DNA of 29,780 nt from Bacteroidota bacterium (GCA_023423835.1 JAFAEW010000128.1:1-29780); one strand, 5' to 3'; shown: positions 14,395-22,389, numbered from the stretch's first letter. Translations and numbers: made by a program. The notes: generated from the sequence alone by a model not told the origin.

Positions 14395-16905
14395 ATGGCA
14401 AAAGCAAATTATGAACTTAACCTTCAAAATCCTCCGGGCGTTCAGGGTCAATATAAAACCTGGTTTTTAGATTACGCCTCGTACGTGATTCTGGAACGGG
14501 CGGTTCCGGCACTTGAAGACGGATTGAAACCGGTTCAACGACGTATACTCCATGCGATGAAGGAGATGGATGATGGCCGGTTTAATAAGGTGGCCAACAT
14601 CATCGGACAGAGCATGCAATATCATCCGCATGGAGATGCCTCTATCGGTGAAGCGTTGGTTAATATGGGTCAGAAGGATCTGCTGATTGAAACCCAGGGA
14701 AATTGGGGTGACGTAAGAACCGGCGATGATGCCGCTGCTCCGAGGTACATTGAAGCAAGACTTTCGCAGCTTGCCCTGGATATTACATTTAATGCAAAGA
14801 CCACGGAATGGCAACTGAGTTATGATGGAAGAAAGCAGGAGCCGGTAACGCTTCCTATGAAATTTCCACTGGTTCTCGCCCAGGGTGTAGAAGGCATCGC
14901 AGTGGGACTTTCAACGAAAATTATGCCTCACAATTTCTGCGAACTGTGCCAGGCGGCGATCAAACATCTCAGAGGGAAAAAATTTGAAATCTATCCTGAT
15001 TTTCAAACGGGCGGAATGATCGACATTTCTAATTACCAGGAAGGAAAAAGAGGTGGAAAGATCAGGGTGAGAGCGCATATAGAAGAATTGGATAAGAAGA
15101 CGTTGGCGATAAGAGATGTTCCTTATGGGGTAACGGTTTCTCAGTTGTGCGACAGCATCACGAGGGCAAATGATCAGCAAAAAATTAAGATTAAAAGAGT
15201 AACCGACGTCACTGCAAAAGAAGTAGAGATACAGGTTGAACTGATGCCCGGCAGTTCTCCCGATATTACCATCGATGCCCTGTACGCATTCACCGATTGT
15301 GAAGTCAGCATTTCTCCCAATGCCTGTGTCATCTATGAGGAAAAACCTCAGTTTCTCGGAGTGCATCAATTGCTCATAAATTCGGTTGATAACACCCGGG
15401 CGCTTTTGAAACGCGAACTGGAGATCAGGTTGCAGGCACTCGAAGACAAATGGCATACTACAAGCCTGGAAAAAATATTCTTTGAAGAAAAGATCTATAA
15501 GGAACTTGAGAAGAAACACGAAACCTGGGATAAGGTAATTGCGGCAATAGACAAGGCGTTTGATCCTTTCAAAAAAAGACTAAACCGGATCATATCAAAA
15601 GAAGACATATTAAAGCTTACCGATAAACCGGTAAGACGAATATATAAATTAGACATCGATGAACTGGACCAGCAAATCAAAGGAATTGAGGCCGATATTA
15701 AGCAGGTGCAATATGATCTCGACCATCTCACAGATTTTGCCGTTGCCTGGTTTGAAAACCTGTTGAAAAAACACGGCAAAGGCCGGGAACGAAAAACCGA
15801 GATCAGGGAATTTGATACGATTCAGGCACGCCAGGTGGCCATCGCAAACACTAAGTTGTATATGAACCGAGAAGAAGGATTTGTTGGCACCGGTTTAAAG
15901 AAAGACGAATTCATTTGCGAATGTTCTGATCTCGATGATATCATCGTCTTTACGAGGGAAGGCATCATGAAAGTGGTGAGGGTAGGAGATAAGGTTTTCA
16001 TAGGAAAAAACATCATTTACGCAAATCTGTTTAAGAAAAATGATGAAAGAACAACCTATAATCTGATTTATGTGGATGGAAAATCCGGAATTACTTATGG
16101 CAAAAGGTTTAATGTTACCGGAATTACGAGAGATAAGGAGTATGTGTTGACCAAAGGCGCGGAAAAGAGCAAGGTGCTTTATTTCTCTGCCAATCCAAAC
16201 GGGGAGGCCGAGGTGGTAAAAGTGCTCTTAAGCCCATCCAGTTCAGCGAGGAATAAGGAATTGGAATTCTATTTCGAAGAACTGGAAATAAGGGGAAAAG
16301 GAAGTATCGGCAACCAGGTTACAAAATATCCCGTTAGAAGTGTAAAATTCAAAGAGGCCGGAAAAAGTACGCTGGCGGGAGTAAAGCTTTGGTACGATGA
16401 TAAATATGGAAGGCTAAACAATGAAGAAAAAGGTATTTTCCTTGGAACTTTTGAAGGCGATGACAGGATTCTGATTATTTATACCGACGGATATTACGAA
16501 ATTGTAGCAACCGATCTCCTTCAGCGAATCGATCCTGAAAAAGTACTTTTGATAGAGAAATACCAGGCCGATAAAATCATCACAGCCGTTTATCTGGATA
16601 ATAAACATGCGCAGTTCAACATCAAGCGGTTTAGAATTGAAACCAGTACGATCAATAATAGGTTTCTTTTTATTAAAGATGGAGATGGTAACCGGCTTGA
16701 AGCAGTAACGACAGAAAATGAACCGGTGTTGATTGTAGAATCAGGAAAAGGATCGCAGATCAGAAAGGCTAAATTCAAAGTAGTGAAGATGGTTGAAGTA
16801 ATGGGTTGGAAGGCTGTTGGCGCAAAACTGATCGATTTCTCCAAATCTGTAACAATGGATTGGGAAAAGCCCGAAGATCCGGCCCGGCAGGGAGAATTGT
16901 TTTGA
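14395..16905 (+). CDS. parC: DNA topoisomerase IV subunit A
   Basis: An 836-residue type IIA topoisomerase cleavage subunit. The catalytic tyrosine is Tyr118 in APRYIEARLS. The N-terminal winged-helix region has QRRILHAMKE and YHPHGDASIGEAL. At the positions matching E. coli GyrA Ser83 and Asp87, the quinolone hot spots, this protein has Ala82 and Glu86; this is probably normal for the Bacteroidota ParC type but would affect drug contacts. A coiled-coil gate region spans about 340-480. The C-terminal beta-pinwheel has only a degenerate GyrA-box-like RGKGSIGNQ, consistent with ParC rather than GyrA. Last gene of the parE-DUF1835-parC run. No terminator hairpin is seen in the 57 bases before the convergent OmpA-type gene. 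Confidence 0.92.
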   Translation: MAKANYELNLQNPPGVQGQYKTWFLDYASYVILERAVPALEDGLKPVQRRILHAMKEMDDGRFNKVANIIGQSMQYHPHGDASIGEALVNMGQKDLLIETQGNWGDVRTGDDAAAPRYIEARLSQLALDITFNAKTTEWQLSYDGRKQEPVTLPMKFPLVLAQGVEGIAVGLSTKIMPHNFCELCQAAIKHLRGKKFEIYPDFQTGGMIDISNYQEGKRGGKIRVRAHIEELDKKTLAIRDVPYGVTVSQLCDSITRANDQQKIKIKRVTDVTAKEVEIQVELMPGSSPDITIDALYAFTDCEVSISPNACVIYEEKPQFLGVHQLLINSVDNTRALLKRELEIRLQALEDKWHTTSLEKIFFEEKIYKELEKKHETWDKVIAAIDKAFDPFKKRLNRIISKEDILKLTDKPVRRIYKLDIDELDQQIKGIEADIKQVQYDLDHLTDFAVAWFENLLKKHGKGRERKTEIREFDTIQARQVAIANTKLYMNREEGFVGTGLKKDEFICECSDLDDIIVFTREGIMKVVRVGDKVFIGKNIIYANLFKKNDERTTYNLIYVDGKSGITYGKRFNVTGITRDKEYVLTKGAEKSKVLYFSANPNGEAEVVKVLLSPSSSARNKELEFYFEELEIRGKGSIGNQVTKYPVRSVKFKEAGKSTLAGVKLWYDDKYGRLNNEEKGIFLGTFEGDDRILIIYTDGYYEIVATDLLQRIDPEKVLLIEKYQADKIITAVYLDNKHAQFNIKRFRIETSTINNRFLFIKDGDGNRLEAVTTENEPVLIVESGKGSQIRKAKFKVVKMVEVMGWKAVGAKLIDFSKSVTMDWEKPEDPARQGELF

Positions 16906-16962
16906 TAACGGTTCCTTATGAATGGAGAATCTACCGCCGTCCGTCTCTTCGGTCTGTTGGTT

Positions 16963-17766
16963 CTATTGTTCCAATAATCTGTATAATTCGTCGAGATTAG
17001 GCGATAAGATAATTTCTGTTCGACGGTTTTTTGCGCGTCCTTCAGCGGTGCTGTTGCTTGCAACCGGATCGTAATAGCTATGTCCCGACGCGATTACCCT
17101 TACGGGATCAACATTATATTCTTTTGTAAGAATCCTTACAATTGAACTGGCCCGTGCTGTACTGAGTGCCCAGTTGTCTTCATAACGGCCGCGGATTGGA
17201 ATAGAATCGGTATGGCCTTCAATGTCAACGGTGATATCTGGATTCACATTCAGTACCTCTGCAAGCTTCGCTAATGCTGCCTTTCCCGAATCATTGACCA
17301 CGGCGCTGCCGGAAGGGAAAAGAAGCTTCTCACTAAGACTCACATATACTTTACCGTTTTTTTGAGTGATGCTTAAATCACTCGCTTTAAATCCAACCAG
17401 GGCATCCGCCATTTTCTTACGAAGATTTTCCGCCTGTTGTTTTTGCTGATCCAGTAACTGCTGTAATTGTTGAAGTTTTTGTTGCTGCTCCTGCAATGCC
17501 TGGTTGCTTTGGTTAAGAGCAGACTTGGTATTGCTGGCGGTCTGCGATAAATCAGCGAGTTTCGTCTTTGCATCTGCAATCTGGCTCTCCAGATCCGCAA
17601 TCGTCTTATTTTGTTGGGAAACTTTGTAAGCAAGCTGCGTGCTGTCTGTTTGACAATACCTGAGGGCGAGTTGTGAATCGAGGTATTTTCGCTTGGCCAC
17701 GCAACTGGTCAAAAACAGTCCCGCAATCAAAGCAAGCAGGATGAATTGAAAACTATTTCTTTTCAT
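16963..17766 (-). CDS. OmpA-family lipoprotein with coiled coil
   Basis: About 267 residues from the ATG at 17766, which places the lipobox LTSC (Cys22) after a normal signal peptide; a longer frame to 17811 adds 15 residues and is unlikely. Residues about 40-125 form a Gln/Leu-rich coiled coil with many LxxQ repeats. The C-terminal 120 residues are an OmpA/MotB-type peptidoglycan-binding domain: IEGHTDSIPI, NWALSTARASSIVRIL, IASGHSYYDPVASN and AEGRAKNRRTEI. It is expected to be anchored in the outer membrane and bind peptidoglycan. An exact TAnnTTTG element on the minus strand (17829-17836) lies 63 bases upstream. It stands alone, convergent with parC. Confidence 0.9.
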   Translation of the reverse strand: MKRNSFQFILLALIAGLFLTSCVAKRKYLDSQLALRYCQTDSTQLAYKVSQQNKTIADLESQIADAKTKLADLSQTASNTKSALNQSNQALQEQQQKLQQLQQLLDQQKQQAENLRKKMADALVGFKASDLSITQKNGKVYVSLSEKLLFPSGSAVVNDSGKAALAKLAEVLNVNPDITVDIEGHTDSIPIRGRYEDNWALSTARASSIVRILTKEYNVDPVRVIASGHSYYDPVASNSTAEGRAKNRRTEIILSPNLDELYRLLEQ

Positions 17767-17828
17767 GATACGAATTTTAATGAATACTGATTTTTTATAT
17801 ATCACATCCAAAAATTCAATTACCCTGC

Positions 17829-17836
17829 CAAAAATA
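17829..17836 (-). promoter_or_regulatory. Candidate -7 element for the OmpA-type lipoprotein gene
   Basis: Reading the minus strand, TATTTTTG matches TAnnTTTG exactly, 63 bases before the ATG at 17766. No clear TTTG lies at the right distance upstream. The rest of the 247-base intergenic region (17767-18013) shows no gene I can support. Confidence 0.35.
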
Positions 17837-18013
17837 ATTTTGCAATCAACTCACTTATCTGTGAACTTTCCGTTCCATATTCGTTGCGATGAGGTTTTTT
17901 AACGAAGAAAATGATGCGGGCAGTTTCAATCCGTTTTTTTTTTCAGTCAATTCGCTGAGGCAAAACGAAGTTTTAGAAACGTCTTTCTTTCATTCTGCTA
18001 TTCAAAAATTAGC

Positions 18014-18655
18014 TCATACCTGCACAATTTTATTACGAATGGCATACATCACCAATCCAACTCTGGAAAGGGTTTCCAGCCTTTCAAACAAACTGCTTCT
18101 TAAGGATTCTACAGCCCGTGTGCTGATTTGCATGGCATCGGCGATCTCCTTATAAGACTTTTCAGTACAGCACCATTTCAAAAAAGTAATTTCCTTTTCT
18201 GAGAATGAATGCAGCATCTTTCCCGGATCCTGCCCCTTTCTCACAAGATGTACAAGCTTACCGCTCACCAGTTCATTGAAGTAGAAATCTTTTTCAGCGA
18301 TATCTCGCAGAGCGTGTCGCAAAAGGTCGGGTCGACTGTCTTTGAGAATATAGCCCTTTGCACCAAGTTGCAACATTTTTATTACGGCATGGTCGTCATC
18401 CATCATCGTTAGCACCAAAACCTTAATGTGCGGCCGGTTGTTTTTGATCCATTCGGCCGTTTCAAAACCGTCCATTTCAGGCATCGTGATGTCGAGCAGC
18501 AATATTTCAGGTTCATCTCCCGCTTCCAGTTTTTCAATAAATTCTTTTCCGTTTCCGGCCTCAAAAATTACTTTGAAATCGCCAAAACTATTGATCACAT
18601 TTGCGAGCCCGCTTCTAAGCAGCGTATGGTCATCTACCAGCGCAACCTTGGTCAT
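18014..18655 (-). CDS. NarL/FixJ-type response regulator
   Basis: A 213-residue two-component response regulator. The receiver domain spans about 1-120 with acidic pair Asp8/Asp9, phospho-acceptor Asp55 in LLLDITMPEMDG, and Lys in GYILKDS. The LuxR-type helix-turn-helix follows (SFSEKEITFLKWCCTEKS, then YKEIADAMQISTRAVESL). In the recognition helix the usual VExHR is VESLR. It lies 9 bases after the histidine kinase gene and ends a four-gene minus-strand unit. It is presumably phosphorylated by that kinase and acts as a transcription factor; the targets are unknown. Confidence 0.93.
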   Translation of the reverse strand: MTKVALVDDHTLLRSGLANVINSFGDFKVIFEAGNGKEFIEKLEAGDEPEILLLDITMPEMDGFETAEWIKNNRPHIKVLVLTMMDDDHAVIKMLQLGAKGYILKDSRPDLLRHALRDIAEKDFYFNELVSGKLVHLVRKGQDPGKMLHSFSEKEITFLKWCCTEKSYKEIADAMQISTRAVESLRSSLFERLETLSRVGLVMYAIRNKIVQV

Positions 18656-18664
18656 AGCAGCATT

Positions 18665-19438
18665 TTAAATGGTTAATAAAACAGTGGTTCCTTTTCCAGG
18701 AGTTGAATGTAAAACGAAATCGGCATTTATCTGTTGCGATCGCTGTTGCATATTTCTCAAACCTATTCCGGTTTCGGTCTCCTTCAGTTTTTCGGGTGAA
18801 AATCCCCGGCCGTTGTCTGCAATTTCGATCACGGTCTTATCTGATTTGGTCTTAAATGCAACGGCTACCTCTTTAGCCTTCGCATGTTTAATCACATTAT
18901 GCAACACCTCCTGGATAATGCGAAATGCAATGATCGATTTTTCGCGGTTGATCTGTTGCGGATTGGTCTCTTCATCGATCTCTAAAAAGGTTTTCAGATT
19001 CGTGGTTTTTTCGATGATCAATAATTCCTGTTTCACCGCATTTACCAGCCCGATGTCGCCGATCTTTTCAGGATGCAGGCTTTTACTGAGATCGCGAAGA
19101 TCGGAAATTGCTTTTCCAAGCAGTTCTTCCGTAAGTGCGATTTTTTCCGCAGAAGGATCAACGGCGTTTAAATTCAGTTTTGCGAGACTCAATACCTGTC
19201 CGATATTGTCGTGTATCTCCTGACTGATGTTTCTGAATGTTTGTTCCTGAATTTCGAGTTGCGATTGAAAAAGCGTTTGTTCAAACTGCTTGCTCAGGTC
19301 ATACATTTCTTTTTGGTGAAGAATGCGCCGGCGGTGCAATTGAATAATTAAAAGGTAAAGGAATATTAAAAAAAACAACATTGCTGTTGCAATAATAACT
19401 ATCGAGGATGTGGTGAAGATGGACTGCGCCTGTAACAT
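18665..19438 (-). CDS. Sensor histidine kinase (HisKA_3 type), single membrane segment
   Basis: A 257-residue NarX/DesK-like kinase. One long hydrophobic segment (about 11-34) is followed by a basic stretch HRRR, a short coiled coil, the dimerisation/phospho-acceptor motif ISQEIHDNIGQV with His76, and an HATPase_c domain with NVIKHAKA (N box), DNGRGF (G1) and GIGLRNMQQR (G2). There is no extracellular sensing domain, so the signal must come through the membrane segment or a partner; the 7-TM protein encoded just upstream is the obvious candidate. The first ATG overlaps the 7-TM gene by 40 bases. Starting at Met20 would avoid the overlap but cut the membrane segment in half, so the long start is preferred. 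Confidence 0.92.
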   Translation of the reverse strand: MLQAQSIFTTSSIVIIATAMLFFLIFLYLLIIQLHRRRILHQKEMYDLSKQFEQTLFQSQLEIQEQTFRNISQEIHDNIGQVLSLAKLNLNAVDPSAEKIALTEELLGKAISDLRDLSKSLHPEKIGDIGLVNAVKQELLIIEKTTNLKTFLEIDEETNPQQINREKSIIAFRIIQEVLHNVIKHAKAKEVAVAFKTKSDKTVIEIADNGRGFSPEKLKETETGIGLRNMQQRSQQINADFVLHSTPGKGTTVLLTI

Positions 19439-20058
19439 AAAAATCCAACTGAAATTAAAACGAATTTACAAAATGTGGCAATAGATATCACAACGGTCCA
19501 GAAGAGATTTGCCTGTTGCGAATCGTTGAAATTATCATAGGTGATGAAAACCATTAAGCTGAGGGCAGAAAAAATCAGAAATCCGCTCACAATCCAGAAG
19601 GAAGGCATTCTTTGAAAATATAAAATCTCATCCCGTGTGCTCAGCCCCAAAAGATAAACCATGCAGAGAAATAAAACGACGAGATTGGCGATTCCGGATG
19701 AAATCATATTGAAGCTTTCAATCGGCTCAATGTAGATAATATTTAGTATCCAGTAAACCAGGTATCCGGAAGATACCAGCAGCCACGGTTTGATAAACTT
19801 TGAACCATAAATCAATTTCAAAATATAGTATCCCAAAAAGGCAACTTCAAACAGCGAATAAAAATGATATAAAAACAAATTGTTGATGTTATGAACAACC
19901 ATTACATTGGTTATAGCAAAAAGCAGAAATGAAAAAAGGCAATAGAAGGCCATGTCTGCTTCCTGCCATCTTATTTTTTTGTACAGGCACAAATAAACTA
20001 AGAAGGCTAGCAACGGCATATACGTATCGCTGAATCCAAACCACAGATACTGGCTCAT
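19399..20058 (-). CDS. Seven-transmembrane protein of unknown function
   Basis: A 219-residue, almost wholly hydrophobic protein with about seven membrane segments (near residues 12-26, 36-55, 61-83, 91-110, 117-138, 153-173, 184-208) and a short basic C-terminal tail. I do not recognise a named family. It overlaps the histidine kinase gene by 40 bases and follows the small Cys-tailed gene by 12 bases, so translation is probably coupled. A kinase without its own sensor domain immediately downstream suggests that this protein is the membrane sensor or signal partner. That is inference from order and overlap only. Confidence 0.8.
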   Translation of the reverse strand: MSQYLWFGFSDTYMPLLAFLVYLCLYKKIRWQEADMAFYCLFSFLLFAITNVMVVHNINNLFLYHFYSLFEVAFLGYYILKLIYGSKFIKPWLLVSSGYLVYWILNIIYIEPIESFNMISSGIANLVVLFLCMVYLLGLSTRDEILYFQRMPSFWIVSGFLIFSALSLMVFITYDNFNDSQQANLFWTVVISIATFCKFVLISVGFLCYRRSPSSPHPR

Positions 20059-20070
20059 TCAGTTATGGTT

Positions 20071-20445
20071 TTAGGTGTTTAATACATTTGATTTGCTGCA
20101 AAATTTCGGACAGGGCAAACCGTCTACTACCAGTGGTAACCGGCAATTTCCCAAATCCTCCTCTTTTTCAGGTACATTGAAATCGATGTACTGTTCTTCC
20201 GCACTTTTGTGACATGCAAGGGCGTGAAGCGTTGGAACGATTTTATTGTCAATCATTTCGGCGCCAAGGTAAATCCGGATTCCGTCTAATAATTGGCCAT
20301 CCTCCCTTTGTTGAAGGAGCTTTTGAATATCCTCCCTTTTGATCAGAAAACAGGGCGATGCTTTCTTTCTTGCCGCCGGAGAAAGTGTGGCAAGATAATT
20401 TTTGAAATTTTTAATCCTTGATTTGATAGCGGAAAAATTTTCCAT
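20071..20445 (-). CDS. Hypothetical small protein with conserved-looking Cys tail
   Basis: About 124 residues from the ATG at 20445; a longer frame to 20472 adds 9 residues. The shorter start is preferred because an exact TAnnTTTG element (minus strand, 20470-20477) would place the transcription start downstream of the longer ATG. There is no signal peptide or membrane segment. The N-terminal half is basic (IKSRIKNFKNYLATL), the middle holds GIRIYLGAEMIDNKIVPTLHALAC, and the C-terminus holds three closely placed cysteines in CRLPLVVDGLPCPKFCSK, which could bind a metal. I do not recognise the family. First gene of the four-gene unit with the 7-TM protein, kinase and regulator. Confidence 0.72.
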   Translation of the reverse strand: MENFSAIKSRIKNFKNYLATLSPAARKKASPCFLIKREDIQKLLQQREDGQLLDGIRIYLGAEMIDNKIVPTLHALACHKSAEEQYIDFNVPEKEEDLGNCRLPLVVDGLPCPKFCSKSNVLNT

Positions 20446-20469
20446 TGGTATCTTTTGATAATGAACAGG

Positions 20470-20477
20470 CAAAACTA
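20470..20477 (-). promoter_or_regulatory. Candidate -7 element of the four-gene signalling unit
   Basis: On the minus strand TAGTTTTG matches TAnnTTTG exactly. Transcription would start near 20463, leaving about 18 bases of leader before the ATG at 20445. No convincing -33 element is seen. Confidence 0.45.
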
Positions 20478-20599
20478 AGCCGTTAGCCTTATTAATTTCC
20501 GTGATTTTTCACGCCTTTAAATTGTGGTTTTCCCCAATTGATTAAAAGTTTTATTTTTAGCGCGTTCAATTCATTCATCAGAGAACATAAACTACTTAT

Positions 20600-21859
20600 A
20601 TGAGTAAATTAAGCCATTTGGCAGAAACCCTTAAAGGATCTGAAATTGTACGTTTGGGAAACGACATAGCCGAGCGGGTGAGAAACGGAGAAAAGATCTA
20701 CAATTTTACCATCGGCGATTTTAACCCCCACATTTTCCCAATTCCAAAAAAATTGCAGGAGTTAATCATTTCGGCTTACCAGCAACACCATACAAATTAT
20801 CCACCGGCGAATGGTTTGCCGGAATTGCGAAAAGGCGTTCATGAATTTTTAAAAATGGGAGAGGGTTTGGATTATTCGCCTAACGATATTTTGATTGCTT
20901 CCGGCGGAAGACCGCTCATCTATGCCTTGTTCAGAACGTTGGTTGATCCCGGTGATAAAGTGATCTATGGCGTTCCAAGCTGGAACAATAATCACTACAC
21001 CAACATGAACCTTGGGCAGCATTGTTTAATTGCCACTACTCCTGAGAATAATTTTATGCCTACGGCCGAAGAGATTGCCAAAAATATTAAGGATGCCGCC
21101 CTGCTCTGTCTTTGTTCTCCGCAAAATCCTACCGGAACTACACTGGAAAGAGAAGAACTGCGAAAGATCTGCGACCTCGTTATTGCCGAAAATGAAAGCC
21201 GCAAAGACGGCGAAAAGAAACTGTATGTGATGTTTGACCAGATGTATTGGACGCTGACATACGGCGATACCACACATTTTACGCCGGTTGCTGTTAATGA
21301 AAAAATGCGGGATTACACTATCATTATCGGCGGCATCTCAAAGATGTTTGCCGCTACGGGTGTGAGAGTGGGATGGGCGATGGGGCCGCACCACGTCCTC
21401 GCAAAAATGCGATCTCTGCTAAGTCATGTTGGCGCGTGGGCGCCTATGGCCGAGCAGAAAGCGGTGGCCCAATACCTGTTGGACAAAGAAGATATGATGG
21501 CCTACTTCAAGGATTTCAGGGCCGCACTGGAATTGCGGTTAAACAAGTTTTATGAAGGATTTGAACAACTGAAGTCAGAAGGTTTTCCCGTGGATGCCAT
21601 TGCCCCTCAGGCCGCTATTTACCTGACGGTAAAAATTGATCTCACCGGAAAGACCTATAATGGAAAAACACTTGAAACCCAGGCCGATGTAACCGGATTT
21701 TTGCTCGATGAGGCAAAACTGGCACTCGTTCCATTCTACGCATTCGGTGCTCCTAAGGATTCTCCCTGGTACCGCCTCAGCGTAGGAACCTGTAAACTGG
21801 AAGAAATTGAGCCTGTTTTTGAAAATTTGAGAAACGCATTGAAGAAACTCGACCATTGA
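20600..21859 (+). CDS. PLP-dependent class I/II aminotransferase
   Basis: A 419-residue fold-type I aminotransferase of the aspartate aminotransferase superfamily. The PLP lysine is Lys248 in GGISKMFAATGVRVGW. Other class I/II marks are the SPQNPTGT loop, FDQMYW with the PLP-pyridine Asp, and the substrate-carboxylate Arg392 in WYRLSVGT. The substrate is not evident; the FDQMYW motif replaces the usual DEIY. Start at 20600 gives a normal N-terminal arm (SEIVRLGNDIAERV). It is single, divergent from the signalling unit, and followed by a strong terminator. Confidence 0.92.
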   Translation: MSKLSHLAETLKGSEIVRLGNDIAERVRNGEKIYNFTIGDFNPHIFPIPKKLQELIISAYQQHHTNYPPANGLPELRKGVHEFLKMGEGLDYSPNDILIASGGRPLIYALFRTLVDPGDKVIYGVPSWNNNHYTNMNLGQHCLIATTPENNFMPTAEEIAKNIKDAALLCLCSPQNPTGTTLEREELRKICDLVIAENESRKDGEKKLYVMFDQMYWTLTYGDTTHFTPVAVNEKMRDYTIIIGGISKMFAATGVRVGWAMGPHHVLAKMRSLLSHVGAWAPMAEQKAVAQYLLDKEDMMAYFKDFRAALELRLNKFYEGFEQLKSEGFPVDAIAPQAAIYLTVKIDLTGKTYNGKTLETQADVTGFLLDEAKLALVPFYAFGAPKDSPWYRLSVGTCKLEEIEPVFENLRNALKKLDH

Positions 21860-21889
21860 TTTTCTCAGTGTGGCAGATACTGAAAACGC

Positions 21890-21917
21890 AAGACTCCGGA
21901 CGAAACCGGAGTCTTTT
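21890..21917 (+). terminator. Intrinsic terminator of the aminotransferase gene
   Basis: AAGACTCCGG (21890-21899) pairs perfectly with CCGGAGTCTT (21906-21915), with an ACGAAA loop and a T-run ending at 21917. A strong GC core and correct position, 30 bases after the stop. It may also stop the minus-strand small-gene unit, which ends at 21944. Confidence 0.9.
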
Positions 21918-21943
21918 ACTTAAATGAATAGGGAAACAAATGT

Positions 21944-22192
21944 CTAATTTTTATTACATATAAAAACAAACGGCTTTAAGTTCTTACAATTAATGATACT
22001 TCTGATCTGTCTGCGATCTGATATAATAAGGTTGCGATTAATATTCATCACTTCATTGGCCAGACAAAACGAATCGAGATTTTCAATCGTTTTTAAAATA
22101 TCTACCAGTTGTTCAACCTCCGTTTCAAATTCAGGCGATTTTGCCTGCAACTTTTTAGTAAGCATCCATAAATCTCTGTTTGGGGGATACAT
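21944..22192 (-). CDS. Hypothetical 82-residue protein
   Basis: An 82-residue protein, starting MYPPNRDLWML, mostly helical by composition (TKKLQAKSPEFETEVEQLV, then IENLDSFCLANEVMN). There is no signal peptide. I do not recognise a family. The plus-strand frame over the same bases has poorer coding character, rich in Ser/Ile/Leu, and is a shadow. It lies 24 bases after, and in the same frame as, the 41-residue lipoprotein gene, so the two are likely co-transcribed. A short direct repeat gives both proteins a PPNR string. Confidence 0.55.
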   Translation of the reverse strand: MYPPNRDLWMLTKKLQAKSPEFETEVEQLVDILKTIENLDSFCLANEVMNINRNLIISDRRQIRSIINCKNLKPFVFICNKN

Positions 22193-22243
22193 GACAAGAA
22201 ATTTAATCGTTAAAAATTATCCTACAATTCCTCTGTTTGGAGG
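22174..22243. repeat. Short direct repeat across the two small genes
   Basis: CTCTGTTTGGGGG at 22174-22186 recurs as CTCTGTTTGGAGG at 22231-22243, 12 of 13 bases the same and 57 bases (19 codons) apart, so in one reading frame. On the minus strand both copies encode PPNR, near the end of the lipoprotein and at the start of the 82-residue protein. Chance or a small local duplication. Confidence 0.4.
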
Positions 22244-22342
22244 GCAGCCGCATTGCTTACTGTAGCGACTCGCTCCGCAGGAGGTAAAAACCAGCATCAT
22301 CAATATTACAAAAATAATAGTTAGGTTTACTTTCCGATCCAT
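22217..22342 (-). CDS. Small lipoprotein, 41 residues
   Basis: A 41-codon gene read from the ATG at 22340-22342 to TAA. It starts MDRKVNLTIIFVILMM, a basic then hydrophobic signal, followed by lipobox VFTSC (Cys22); the mature lipopeptide is only 20 residues, GASRYSKQ then CGCPPNRGIVG, with Cys31 and Cys33. The signal sequence is hard to explain by chance. Small lipoproteins with a terminal Cys-Gly-Cys-Pro string fit Bacteroidota, though I know no function. It would sit in the inner or outer membrane facing the periplasm. Probably co-transcribed with the 82-residue gene 24 bases downstream; TAACTTTA just upstream on the minus strand is one base off a -7 element. Confidence 0.7.
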   Translation of the reverse strand: MDRKVNLTIIFVILMMLVFTSCGASRYSKQCGCPPNRGIVG

Positions 22343-22379
22343 ACGATATTTTTAAAGTTAGTAATTTTTTTGAATATTC

Positions 22380-22387
22380 TATTTTTG
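22380..22387 (+). promoter_or_regulatory. Candidate -7 element for the glycosyltransferase gene
   Basis: TATTTTTG matches TAnnTTTG exactly. It ends 2 bases before the first possible start codon (TTG at 22390), so the message would be leaderless or would begin at the second TTG (22396). No -33 TTTG at the expected distance is seen. Confidence 0.35.
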
Positions 22388-22389
22388 AA

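Noticed and set aside
17889..18155. Plus-strand 88-codon frame between the OmpA-type gene and the response regulator
   Set aside because: More than half is antisense to the response regulator and the remainder is Phe/Asn-rich with no domain or start signal.
21993..22265. Plus-strand 90-codon frame over the small genes
   Set aside because: It is the antisense of the 82-residue protein and the lipoprotein; composition is poor, and the minus-strand reading has a lipoprotein signal and better coding character.
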